Assembly (NCBI GenBank): GCA_025351965.1
Contig: JANXUX010000082.1
Span: forward strand, 1 to 36,956
Source of the DNA: Actinomycetes bacterium
GTDB taxonomy: Bacteria; Actinomycetota; Acidimicrobiia; Acidimicrobiales; Ilumatobacteraceae
DNA length: 36,956 nucleotides
Direction of reading: 5' to 3'
The notes under the pieces were generated by a model. That model was not told the DNA's origin. It ran no database searches and was given only the letters and a program-made list of their open reading frames with translations. Made by a program: the position numbers and the translations under genes. Positions 26,207-34,627 of this stretch are shown in pieces; the first letter of the stretch is position 1, and every line of letters begins with the position of its first letter.

Positions 26207-26235
26207 ATTATGCACGTGAACGACTGATCGCGCAA
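26207..26235 (-). promoter_or_regulatory. promoter for the hairpin RNA
   Basis: On the minus strand, -35 TTGCGC (26235-26230), 17-base spacer, -10 CATAAT (26212-26207; five of six to TATAAT). The segment is the only AT-rich stretch in the gap. Start expected near 26199, a few bases before the first hairpin. Confidence 0.55.
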
Positions 26236-26256
26236 CCAGAACTTCATGATGGCCGC

Positions 26257-26262
26257 TATCTT
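26257..26262 (+). promoter_or_regulatory. -10 box upstream of the LysR gene
   Basis: TATCTT, then eight bases (ttttggag), then ATG at 26271. It matches the leaderless spacing seen elsewhere, although GGAG touches the ATG. Confidence 0.45.
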
Positions 26263-26270
26263 TTTTGGAG

Positions 26271-27209
26271 ATGGATCTGCGCCAACTCTCCGCGCTCGTT
26301 GCGATCGCCGATCACGGGTCGTTCTCGTCGGCCGCTCGGGCGCTCTACACGGTGCAATCGAACGTTTCCGGTCATATCGCCCGGCTCGAGAAAGAGCTCG
26401 GCGTCACCCTCGTCGACCGTCAGCGTGGCGGGCTCACCGAGGACGGTGGACAAGTCGTCGAGCGCGCCCGGCGGATCCTGCGCGAGATGGACGACATCTC
26501 TGCCGACATGGCCAGCCGAGGCGATTCGGTGAGCGGCGACTCGCGCCTCGGCGTGATCGGCACCACTGCCCGGTGGCTGATGCCGCAGTTCCTGCCCCTG
26601 CTCGGCGCAGACCATCCCCTCGTGCACGTCACCATCTTCGAGGGCAGCACCACCAACCTGCTCCCGCGCCTGACGGCCGGCCACCTCGACGCGTGCATCG
26701 TCCATCTGCCCGTCGACGACCCTGAGCTCAGCATCGAACCGCTCTTCGCCGAGGACCTCATCGTCGTGGTCCACAGTGGCCACCCGTGGGCGCAGGAGGA
26801 GGAGCTGTCGCTGCAGCGCATCGCTGCGGAGCCGCTCCTCATCCCGCCCAAGGGAACCGCGATGCGACGCATCCTCGATCGTGCTGCAGCATCGTCGGGC
26901 GTCACACTGCGCGCCCAGGCCGAGATCGATGGCGTGCGCCTGCTCACGTCACTGGCGATGGAGGGCTACGGCCCGGCCATCGTGCCCTCCACCGCCGTTC
27001 CGCGCTGGTTGAAGGGCGATTTCACCCGGATCAACGTGCCCGAACTGCCCCGTCGCGTCGTCGGCTGGGTGCAGCGTCGCCGCCCTGCGCCTGGGGCCCC
27101 GACCCGTGCGCTGCTGAAGACGATGCGCGAGACCCTCGAGACCCGCGGAGCCCTCCAGCACGGCGTGCACGTCGGCCCCGAGGCCTTCCCCCTCGGCAAG
27201 TCCAACTGA
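26271..27209 (+). CDS. LysR-family transcriptional regulator
   Basis: 312 residues. The N-terminal winged helix-turn-helix reads LRQLSALVAIADHGSFSSAARALYTVQSNVSGHIARLEKELG and is textbook LysR. The rest is a periplasmic-binding-like effector domain with RLGVIGTTARWLMPQFLPLL and the AMEGYGPAIVP hinge region. The ATG at 26271 gives the usual MDLRQL start. It is divergent from the candidate small RNA and the acyltransferase operon; LysR proteins often control a divergent neighbour, so these are possible targets. The effector is unknown. A nested hairpin follows the gene. Confidence 0.92.
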   Translation: MDLRQLSALVAIADHGSFSSAARALYTVQSNVSGHIARLEKELGVTLVDRQRGGLTEDGGQVVERARRILREMDDISADMASRGDSVSGDSRLGVIGTTARWLMPQFLPLLGADHPLVHVTIFEGSTTNLLPRLTAGHLDACIVHLPVDDPELSIEPLFAEDLIVVVHSGHPWAQEEELSLQRIAAEPLLIPPKGTAMRRILDRAAASSGVTLRAQAEIDGVRLLTSLAMEGYGPAIVPSTAVPRWLKGDFTRINVPELPRRVVGWVQRRRPAPGAPTRALLKTMRETLETRGALQHGVHVGPEAFPLGKSN

Positions 27210-27228
27210 ACGCCTGCGGGCGTGGTGC

Positions 27229-27269
27229 CGCGCTTTCCGAGGACAGCCTCGGACATGGGGTGCAGCGCG
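27229..27269 (+). terminator. nested hairpin after the LysR gene
   Basis: Inner stem TCCGAGG-acag-CCTCGGA (27236-27253) inside an outer CGCGCT (27229-27234) / AGCGCG (27264-27269) pair. No T-tract. It may end the LysR transcript. Confidence 0.4.
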
Positions 27270-27298
27270 TGACCTGATCGCCGGGAGTCGCGACGGCC

Positions 27299-27304
27299 TA
27301 CAGT
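27299..27304 (+). promoter_or_regulatory. -10 box of leaderless promoter for the carboxyltransferase gene
   Basis: TACAGT followed by six bases (cgcacc) and the ATG at 27311. Confidence 0.55.
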
Positions 27305-27310
27305 CGCACC

Positions 27311-28672
27311 ATGGCGTCTCTCGGACTCAACGTCCCTCTGCCCGTTCGTGCCCGGGTGCCGGGTGCGGCGCGGGTCGACGTGCGCGATCTGGGTGGCCGC
27401 ACTGTGGTCTGGCTCGACGTCGACGCCGCAGTGCGCAAGGGCGCGCTGTCGTCGGCGGCGTCGTCGATGATCCAGGCCGCAGCCGAGACGGCCCGCACGA
27501 AGGGCTACCCGCTCGTCGCGACCATGGACTCGTCCGGCGCCGACATCGCCGAGGGCTTCAGCGCCCTGCACGGCTGGGGCCTCGCAGCCAAGGCCCTGAC
27601 GGACTGCAGCGGCGTCGTGCCGACGATCATCATCGTCGACGGGCCGGCGGTGTCGGGCCCGGCGCTGTTGATCGGCATCGCCGACTTCGTCGTGATGACC
27701 GAGCGTGCCTACGCGTTCGTGAGCGGCCCGACGATGGTCGCCGAGTTCACCGGCGTCGTCATGGACAACGAGGAACTGGGTGGCGCGGCGAGCCACGCCC
27801 GCTACAGCGGGGCCACGAGCCTCGTCGCCGCCGACGTCGAGAGCGCAATCGCCCTCGTCGAGTCCCTGCTGACGTATCTCCCCGACAACAACGACGAAGA
27901 AGCGCACCGCTTCCCCACCGACGACGACCCCCACCGCCTCACGCCCGAGGCCGGCCAGCTGATCCCGCCGAGCTCGACCGGTTCGTACGATGTCCGCCAC
28001 GTCATCAAAGCATTGGCCGACGACGGTGACCTGTTCGAGGTTCGTGCCCGGTGGGCCTCGAACGTCGTGACCGCATTCGCCACGTTCGACGGCCAGCCGG
28101 TCGGCATCGTCGCCAACCAGCCGATCTCGCTGGCCGGCACCCTCGACATCCCCGCCTCCCAGAAGGCGGCCCGATTCGTCTCTTTCTGCGACGCCTTCAA
28201 CCTCCCGATCCTGACGCTCGTCGACACGCCGGGCTTCTACCCCGGCAAGGACCTGGAGTGGCGAGGCATGATCCGCCACGGCGCGCAGCTCGTGTTCGCC
28301 TACGGACGGGCGACGGTGCCGCGCATCTGTGTGGTCCTGCGCAAGAGTTATGGCGGCGCCTACATCGTCATGGACAGCAAGAAGATGGGCAACGACCTCT
28401 GCATCGCCTGGCCGTGGGCCGAGCTCGCGGTGATGGGCGCAGGACAGGCCGCAGCCATCCTGCAGCGGCGGGCGACGCCCGCGGAGAAGGCAGAGTTCGA
28501 ACGTGACTACGCCGACCGCCTGCTCAACCCGTACATCGCCGCCGAGCGCGGGTACATCGACGGCGTCATCGAGCCCGCAGCGACCAGAGCGACCATCTGC
28601 GCTGCCCTCGCTGCACTGGCCGACAAGCGCGAACGGCTCGTGTCGCGCAAGCACGACAACACACCGCTGTAG
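27311..28672 (+). CDS. acyl-CoA carboxylase carboxyltransferase (beta) subunit
   Basis: 453 residues, shorter than the usual 510-550 of PccB/AccD-type proteins; the missing part is the N-terminal region. Two crotonase-like halves are clear. The first has MDSSGADIAEGFSALHG and IIIVDGPAVSGPALLIGIAD; the second has SLAGTLDIPASQKAARFVSF, LVDTPGFYPGKD, IRHGAQLVFAYGRATVP and KSYGGAYIVMDSKKMGND, which match the acyl-CoA and biotin sites of this family. It moves a carboxyl group from carboxybiotin to an acyl-CoA. No biotin carboxylase or biotin carrier gene lies within the window, so its alpha subunit must be elsewhere. Substrate chain length cannot be read. Confidence 0.88.
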   Translation: MASLGLNVPLPVRARVPGAARVDVRDLGGRTVVWLDVDAAVRKGALSSAASSMIQAAAETARTKGYPLVATMDSSGADIAEGFSALHGWGLAAKALTDCSGVVPTIIIVDGPAVSGPALLIGIADFVVMTERAYAFVSGPTMVAEFTGVVMDNEELGGAASHARYSGATSLVAADVESAIALVESLLTYLPDNNDEEAHRFPTDDDPHRLTPEAGQLIPPSSTGSYDVRHVIKALADDGDLFEVRARWASNVVTAFATFDGQPVGIVANQPISLAGTLDIPASQKAARFVSFCDAFNLPILTLVDTPGFYPGKDLEWRGMIRHGAQLVFAYGRATVPRICVVLRKSYGGAYIVMDSKKMGNDLCIAWPWAELAVMGAGQAAAILQRRATPAEKAEFERDYADRLLNPYIAAERGYIDGVIEPAATRATICAALAALADKRERLVSRKHDNTPL

Positions 28673-28737
28673 GTCCGAGCTCGCTCCCGACCAGGGTCCC
28701 GAGCAACGTCCCGAGCATGGTCGTCCGCACGGATGAG

Positions 28738-28743
28738 TAGTGT
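28738..28743 (+). promoter_or_regulatory. -10 box of leaderless promoter for the VOC gene
   Basis: TAGTGT followed by six bases (cggtcg) and the ATG at 28750. Upstream, GTCCCGAGCA occurs twice in tandem-like fashion (near 28696 and 28709), of unknown meaning. Confidence 0.5.
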
Positions 28744-28749
28744 CGGTCG

Positions 28750-29118
28750 ATGCTCGATCACCTCTCCATCCAGTGCCGCGACATGCAGGCCGCGAGCCGG
28801 TTCTACGACAGCGTGCTCGCCACGATCGGCGGTGCCCGAGTGCTCGATATCGGCGGGGCCATCGGGTACGGCATCGACCAGCCGACCTTCTGGATCGGCA
28901 CCCAGACCACCGGCGCCGACAACCGCGAGGTACACATTGCGTTCGCCGCGCCGAGCCGTGCGGGAGTCGACGCTTTCTTCGTGGCGGCGGTCACCGCCGG
29001 TGCACAGGTGCTGCACGAACCTCGCGTCTGGCCGGAGTACCACCCCGACTACTACGGCGGTTTCGTGCGCGACCCGGACGGCAACAATGTCGAGGCGGTC
29101 TGCCACGTACCGGGCTGA
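28750..29118 (+). CDS. VOC (glyoxalase/bleomycin resistance/dioxygenase) family protein
   Basis: 122 residues, one complete vicinal-oxygen-chelate domain. It begins LDHLSIQCRDMQAASRFYDSVLATIG, which holds the first metal-ligand His, has a central VHIAFAAPSRAGVDAFF, and ends YYGGFVRDPDGNNVEAVCH, where the Glu is the last ligand. Such proteins work as dimers and can be lyases, isomerases or binding proteins. Nothing here narrows the reaction. A tyrosine-rich EYHPDYYG segment near residues 97-104 is typical of the YycE/Glyoxalase_6-like group. Confidence 0.85.
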   Translation: MLDHLSIQCRDMQAASRFYDSVLATIGGARVLDIGGAIGYGIDQPTFWIGTQTTGADNREVHIAFAAPSRAGVDAFFVAAVTAGAQVLHEPRVWPEYHPDYYGGFVRDPDGNNVEAVCHVPG

Positions 29119-29154
29119 TCGTCGGCTCGTGCGACCGCCTCGCACGCATCGCGG

Positions 29155-29222
29155 CGAATAGGCCGCTTCGTGGGCGCTGGGATTAGTCTCTCGGCTCGGG
29201 GAGCAAGCCCCAGACCTATTCG
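29155..29222 (+). promoter_or_regulatory. citrate synthase promoter region flanked by inverted repeat
   Basis: CGAATAGG (29155-29162) and CCTATTCG (29215-29222) are a perfect eight-base inverted repeat flanking the -10 box TAGTCT at 29184-29189 and a GGGG-agcaag-CCCC hairpin at 29198-29211. The start codon GTG at 29242 has a GAGGGAG ribosome-binding site, so this message has a leader of roughly 45 bases. The repeats may be operator half-sites. Confidence 0.45.
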
Positions 29223-29241
29223 TGTCACCCGAGGGAGCAAC

Positions 29242-30510
<1,269 letters not shown>

Positions 30511-30535
30511 GTCACAGCCCGGCTCGGCCCGGAAC

Positions 30536-30560
30536 GCTCACACAGACCGTCTGTGTGAGC
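30536..30560. repeat. 25-base perfect palindrome, copy 1
   Basis: GCTCACACAGAC, one C, GTCTGTGTGAGC: perfect 12-base arms. It lies 26 bases after the citrate synthase stop, between convergent genes. As RNA it gives a ten-pair stem with a five-base loop. It may be a bidirectional terminator or one unit of a genome-wide palindromic repeat. Confidence 0.85.
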
Positions 30561-30581
30561 ACATACCTGAGACTTCGACGT

Positions 30582-30614
30582 ATTCGCTCACGCAGATCGT
30601 CTGTGTGAGCGAAT
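30582..30614. repeat. 33-base near-perfect palindrome, copy 2
   Basis: ATTCGCTCACGCAGA, tcg, TCTGTGTGAGCGAAT: 15-base arms with a single G/T pair. The 25-base core differs from copy 1 at two positions. It is itself flanked by CCTGAGA (30566-30572) and TCTCAGG (30620-30626), which runs into the stop of the convergent oxidoreductase gene. Confidence 0.85.
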
Positions 30615-30621
30615 CCGCATC

Positions 30622-31602
30622 TCAGGCGATGTCCACCATGATCTTGCCGGTGTTCGCGTTCGTGGCCATGTGGCGGTGGGCATCGGCGATATCGGCGAAT
30701 GCGTAGCGCGAGTCGATGACCGGGCGCATCGCGCCCGTGTCGAACAGCGGCAGCATCTCGCGGATGAACCGCTGTGTGAGCCCGGCCTTCTGCTCGATCG
30801 GTCGGCCGCGCAGAGTCGTGCCGATGATGGAGGCGCGCTTGGTGAGCAGGACCGCCACGTTGACGTTCGCCGCTCCGCCACCCATCAGGCCGACCTGGAT
30901 GATGCGCCCCTGGTTGGCGACAGCCTTCACGTTGCGTTCGACGTAGTCACCGCTGATCACGTCGAGGATGACGTCGGGTCCGGCGCCGCCGGTGGCTGCG
31001 GCGATCTCGGCGACGAAGTCCTGGGTGCCGTAGTCGATGGCGACATCCGCACCCAGGGCCAGGCAGGCAGCGACCTTGCCGGCGCTGCAGGTGACTGCGA
31101 TCCGGGCCCCGATCGCCTTGGCGATCTGGATGCTGGCCGTTCCGACGCCCGAGCCGCCGGCGTGCACCAACGCCCATCGACCACTGGTCAGGCCGCCCTG
31201 CACCACCAGCGCATCCCACGCAGTGAGGAACACCTCCGGGATCGCCGCACCGTCGGCGACGCCCACCGACGCAGGCACCCGCATCAGTTGGCGCTCGTGG
31301 ACCGCGATCCGCTCGGCATAGGCACCGCCGGCCTCGATCGCCATCACGGCGTCGCCGGGATTCCACATCCGCACGCGCGTTCCGACCGCGCTCACGGTGC
31401 CGGAGAACTCCATGCCGGGGATCTCGGGCTGGAGTCCACGTGGATCGGGATACAGGCCCAGCGTCTGCATCACGTCGGCCCGGTTGAGCGCCGCCGTGCG
31501 CACGTCGACGAGCACTTCGTCCGGCCCGGGCACCGGATCGGCAACCTCCTCGATGACCAGGGACTCGGGACCGTTGTGGGAGCGAAGGACGACAGCACGC
31601 AT
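30622..31602 (-). CDS. zinc-free quinone oxidoreductase / MDR-family NADPH dehydrogenase
   Basis: 326 residues of the medium-chain dehydrogenase/reductase superfamily. It starts MRAVVLRSHNGPESLVIEEV and has the NAALNRADVMQTLGLYP segment of the PIG3/quinone oxidoreductase branch, the HAGGSGVGTASIQIAKAIGARI dinucleotide-binding motif and a VILDVISGDYVERNVK segment. The Cys ligands of zinc alcohol dehydrogenases are missing. It probably reduces quinones or enones with NADPH. The ATG at 31602 has no ribosome-binding site; GAAACT sits six bases before it at the usual leaderless position, a poor -10. Confidence 0.88.
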   Translation of the reverse strand: MRAVVLRSHNGPESLVIEEVADPVPGPDEVLVDVRTAALNRADVMQTLGLYPDPRGLQPEIPGMEFSGTVSAVGTRVRMWNPGDAVMAIEAGGAYAERIAVHERQLMRVPASVGVADGAAIPEVFLTAWDALVVQGGLTSGRWALVHAGGSGVGTASIQIAKAIGARIAVTCSAGKVAACLALGADVAIDYGTQDFVAEIAAATGGAGPDVILDVISGDYVERNVKAVANQGRIIQVGLMGGGAANVNVAVLLTKRASIIGTTLRGRPIEQKAGLTQRFIREMLPLFDTGAMRPVIDSRYAFADIADAHRHMATNANTGKIMVDIA

Positions 31603-31624
31603 GGGTGCAGTTTCGCACGTGGCC

Positions 31625-31630
31625 TACGAT
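31625..31630 (+). promoter_or_regulatory. -10 box of leaderless promoter for the flavoprotein gene
   Basis: TACGAT followed by seven bases (tcggggc) and the ATG at 31638. It lies in a 35-base gap between two divergent start codons. Confidence 0.55.
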
Positions 31631-31637
31631 TCGGGGC

Positions 31638-32285
31638 ATGGGCATCGCCACCGAGCACGTCGTCTCCACCCGCGAGCAGCTGCGCGGGCTGTATCGCGCG
31701 CCGCATCAGCTCGTCGTCGACAAGGAGCGGCCGATCATCGATGCAGCCACGCGTGAGTTCATCGAACGCAGCCCCTTCGTTCTCGTCGGCACGGTCGGCG
31801 GTGACGGCAGCGCCGACGTCTCACCGCGTGGCGGGCCGAGCGGATTCGTCCAGGTGCTCGACGAGACGCACATCGCGATCTCGGACCTCTCCGGTAACAA
31901 CCGGCTCGACACGCTCGACAACATCGTCGCCAATGGGCAGGTCGGCTTGCTCTTCGTGATGCCTGGCCAGGGCGAAACCGTTCGGCTCAACGGCACCGCC
32001 GTGGTCACCACCGACCCAGCGATCCTGGGCGGGTTCCCGCCGAGCCTGAAGGTGCCCAAGGTCGCCATCGTGGTGGAGGTCGTCGGTACCTACATCCACT
32101 GCGCGAAGGCGATGCAGCGCAGCAGGCTCTGGGATCCGCAGACGTGGGAGAGCTACACCGACGTGCCCGACGGCGCCGACATCCTGGTCGCCCAGGCCCT
32201 GCTGCCGGTCGAGGCCACGGCCGCCATCATCCGCGACGACCTGGCCAAGGGCTATGAGCACGACCTCACCGAGGAGATGGCCTGA
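31638..32285 (+). CDS. FMN-dependent PPOX-type flavoprotein (pyridoxamine 5'-phosphate oxidase-like)
   Basis: 215 residues. The split beta-barrel is recognised by REFIERSPFVLVGTVGGDGSADVSPRGGPSGFVQVLDE, GNNRLDTLDNIVANGQVGLLFVMPG and VRLNGTAVV. This combination, with the C-terminal HCAKAMQRSRLWDPQTW segment, matches the MSMEG_1061-type subfamily of actinobacterial PPOX-fold flavoproteins. Members bind FMN or F420; FMN is the default for this subgroup. The natural substrate is unknown. It converges on the HAD gene with a 13-base gap. Confidence 0.85.
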   Translation: MGIATEHVVSTREQLRGLYRAPHQLVVDKERPIIDAATREFIERSPFVLVGTVGGDGSADVSPRGGPSGFVQVLDETHIAISDLSGNNRLDTLDNIVANGQVGLLFVMPGQGETVRLNGTAVVTTDPAILGGFPPSLKVPKVAIVVEVVGTYIHCAKAMQRSRLWDPQTWESYTDVPDGADILVAQALLPVEATAAIIRDDLAKGYEHDLTEEMA

Positions 32286-32298
32286 CCCGCGCCGGGGT

Positions 32299-32970
32299 TC
32301 AGCCGTCGATCAGGTCGACCACGGCCCACAGCCCTCGCGGCGAACCACTCGCGACCTGCGGCAACAGCAATGTACGAATACCGATCTCGACCGCAGCGCC
32401 GTCGTTGGCCGGGTTGTCGCCGACCATCAGCGCGTCTGCCGGCTCGACGCCGACAGCATCGAGCGCGATCCGGAACAGCTCCAGCTCTGGCTTGATCGTG
32501 CCGTGCTCGCCCGACAGGACGAACGTGTGGACGAGGTCGGCCAAGCCGTAGTGGGCGAGGATCGGGCGGAGGTCGAAGGCGACATCGCTGACGAGGACCA
32601 TCGGGATGTTGCGAGCGGCGATCGCACTCATCGCCTCGGCGGTGTCGACGTACGGCGACCAGCCGAGCGCCGAGGTCTCGAACTCGTACAGCGGGGAGGC
32701 AACGCCGGGGCACCTCGCATCCAGCTCGGACCAGAGATCGAGCCAGCACGAGCGGTGCAGTTCGGCGCTCTTGTCCCGGCCTTTGGCGATCTCGGCTGCG
32801 CTGCGCGAGCGCAGCCGAGCGGCGTCCCAGATGGCGCGAGCCTCGTCGGCGCTCGGGGCAACACCACCGGGCGGGCCGAAGCGGGCGGCCCAGTCGACGA
32901 CGAAGTCGACGCTGCCGGCGGTGTCGAAGAGGGTGTGCCCCCAATCGAACAGGACGGCCCGGACCGTCAC
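32299..32970 (-). CDS. HAD-family hydrolase with atypical motif I
   Basis: 223 residues from a GTG overlapping the isocitrate dehydrogenase stop by four bases. Cap and core domains are normal in layout: motif II is [10 protein letters not shown], the motif III Lys is in [10 protein letters not shown], motif IV is [15 protein letters not shown]. Motif I reads [10 protein letters not shown], so the nucleophile Asp is kept but the second Asp (acid/base, DxD) is Gly. In the HAD superfamily this position is non-acidic in dehalogenases and phosphonatases, so plain phosphatase activity is uncertain. Coupling to idh gives no clear hint of substrate. Confidence 0.85.
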   Translation of the reverse strand: MTVRAVLFDWGHTLFDTAGSVDFVVDWAARFGPPGGVAPSADEARAIWDAARLRSRSAAEIAKGRDKSAELHRSCWLDLWSELDARCPGVASPLYEFETSALGWSPYVDTAEAMSAIAARNIPMVLVSDVAFDLRPILAHYGLADLVHTFVLSGEHGTIKPELELFRIALDAVGVEPADALMVGDNPANDGAAVEIGIRTLLLPQVASGSPRGLWAVVDLIDG

Positions 32971-34184
32971 GCCATCTTGGCCTGGAGGCGACGATCGAGC
33001 GCGTCGAGGAAGTCCTCGGTGCTCAACCACGGCGCATCCTTGGCAATGAGCAGGGCGAGGTCCTTGGTCATCTCGCCGGCCTCGACGGCCTCGATGCAGA
33101 CGGCCTCGAGGGCCTCGGCGAACGCGACGACTTCGGGGGTGCCGTCCATCTTGCCGCGGTACACCAGCCCCTGGGTCCAGGCGTAGATCGAGGCGATCGG
33201 GTTGGTCGAGGTCTTGTTGCCCTTCTGGTGCTCGCGGTAGTGGCGGGTCACCGTGCCGTGCGCGGCCTCGGCCTCGACGGTCTTGCCGTCGGGGGTCATC
33301 AGCACCGAGGTCATCAGGCCGAGCGAGCCGTAGCCCTGGGCGACCGTGTCGGACTGGACGTCGCCGTCGTAGTTCTTGCACGCCCAGACGTAACCGCCTT
33401 CCCACTTCATCGCGCAGGCGACCATGTCGTCGATCAGACGGTGCTCGTAGGTGAGCCCGGCGGCGTCCATCTCGGCCTTGAACTCGCCTTGATACACCTC
33501 TTCGAAGATGTCTTTGAAAGCCCCGTCGTAGGCCTTGAGGATGGTGTTCTTGGTCGACAGGTAGACGGGGTAGCCGCGGTTGAGGCCGTATCGCAGCGAC
33601 GCCCTCGCGAAGTCCCGGATGGAGTCGTTGTAGTTGTACATGCCCATCGCCACGCCACCATCGGCACCGTAGTTGGCCACCTGAAACTCCATTGGCTTGG
33701 AGCCGTCGGCCGGGGCATAGGTCATGGTGACCGTGCCGGCCCCGGGCACTTTGAAGTCGGTGGCCTTGTATTGGTCACCGTGGGCGTGGCGCCCAATCAC
33801 GATCGGCTTCGTCCAGCCCGGCACGAGGCGCGGGATGTTGGAGATGACGATCGGCTCACGGAAGATCACTCCGCCGAGGATGTTGCGGATCGTGCCGTTC
33901 GGCGACTTCCACATTTTCTTGAGCTTGAACTCTTCGACCCGGGCCTCGTCGGGCGTGATCGTGGCGCATTTGACGGCGACGCCGTACTTCTTGGTCGCTT
34001 CGGCCGAGTCGATCGTGACCTGGTCGTCGGTCGCGTCTCGATACTCGATGCCCAAGTCGTAGTACTTCAAATCGATGTCGAGGTACGGCAGGATCAGCTT
34101 GTCTTTGATGAACTGCCAGATGATGCGCGTCATCTCGTCGCCGTCCATCTCGACGACCGGATTGAGGACTTTGATCTTGCTCAT
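32967..34184 (-). CDS. icd: isocitrate dehydrogenase, NADP-dependent (type II)
   Basis: 405 residues, the homodimeric eukaryote-like form. N-terminal [21 protein letters not shown], the substrate loop [28 protein letters not shown], and the metal-binding [28 protein letters not shown] are all present, and the cofactor region [17 protein letters not shown] fits NADP. It oxidises isocitrate to 2-oxoglutarate. The ATG at 34184 is leaderless by position: TAAGCT lies seven bases upstream. Two direct repeats lie over the expected -35 region. Confidence 0.96.
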   Translation of the reverse strand: MSKIKVLNPVVEMDGDEMTRIIWQFIKDKLILPYLDIDLKYYDLGIEYRDATDDQVTIDSAEATKKYGVAVKCATITPDEARVEEFKLKKMWKSPNGTIRNILGGVIFREPIVISNIPRLVPGWTKPIVIGRHAHGDQYKATDFKVPGAGTVTMTYAPADGSKPMEFQVANYGADGGVAMGMYNYNDSIRDFARASLRYGLNRGYPVYLSTKNTILKAYDGAFKDIFEEVYQGEFKAEMDAAGLTYEHRLIDDMVACAMKWEGGYVWACKNYDGDVQSDTVAQGYGSLGLMTSVLMTPDGKTVEAEAAHGTVTRHYREHQKGNKTSTNPIASIYAWTQGLVYRGKMDGTPEVVAFAEALEAVCIEAVEAGEMTKDLALLIAKDAPWLSTEDFLDALDRRLQAKMA

Positions 34185-34191
34185 GACCTAC

Positions 34192-34223
34192 AGCTTACCC
34201 GGGCCATACAAGGTGCATACAAG
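34192..34223 (-). promoter_or_regulatory. idh promoter with direct repeats
   Basis: -10 box TAAGCT at 34197-34192, seven bases before the ATG. Upstream, CTTGTATG occurs twice on the minus strand (34223-34216 and 34212-34205) with a three-base spacer, so the period is 11 bases, one helical turn. This looks like a tandem operator or a doubled -35 region. Confidence 0.5.
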
Positions 34224-34255
34224 TCGGGCTCCGACGGTTCGAACTTGTTCGAGAC

Positions 34256-34627
34256 TCACGCGGGCGAGTTCTCCGGCTTGCTCGTGCAATTGCTCTGGCC
34301 CCAGGCAATCCAAACGTCCGCGGCCTTGCCGTACTCCTCGCTGAGCTTGAGCTGCGCGGCCAGCTTCTCGGGATGACCCTTCAGGCCCTTTTGGCCGTTC
34401 TCGATCTTCTCGCTGAGTGATATCATCTTCTCGATCGAGGTCTTGATCGAGGCAGGCACGCCGTTGCGCAACGGTTTCAACTGCTTGGCGAAGTCAATCT
34501 TATTGGACTTCATAGTTTGGCAATAGGCGGGCTCGGCTCGGACCGTGGCCGATGCTCCGGTGCTCAGGGTACCCGCCACGGCGAGGATTGCGATCGCGCG
34601 AAAGGCGACGCTCCCGACGCTTCTCAC
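34256..34627 (-). CDS. small secreted protein, unknown function
   Basis: 123 residues from the GTG at 34627 (a GTG at 34672 in frame would add 15 basic residues). Residues about 1-32 form a signal peptide (FRAIAILAVAGTLSTGASA core) with a likely cut near TVRA-EP. The mature part of about 90 residues is Lys-rich and helical, with one Cys early (PAYCQTM) and one near the end (GQSNCTSK) that could form a disulfide. I do not recognise the family; small secreted helical proteins like this are common in Acidimicrobiia. Codons are noticeably AT-richer than in neighbouring genes. The chosen start overlaps the stop of a 20-codon upstream frame. Confidence 0.65.
   Translation of the reverse strand: MRSVGSVAFRAIAILAVAGTLSTGASATVRAEPAYCQTMKSNKIDFAKQLKPLRNGVPASIKTSIEKMISLSEKIENGQKGLKGHPEKLAAQLKLSEEYGKAADVWIAWGQSNCTSKPENSPA

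Noticed and set aside
26966-28654. A 562-codon minus-strand frame opposite the carboxyltransferase
   Set aside because: Shadow; the plus-strand gene has all family motifs and a promoter.
30536-30614. CRISPR-like array from two repeats with a 21-base spacer
   Set aside because: Only two copies, each a long palindrome, with no cas genes; better explained as palindromic repeats or a terminator.
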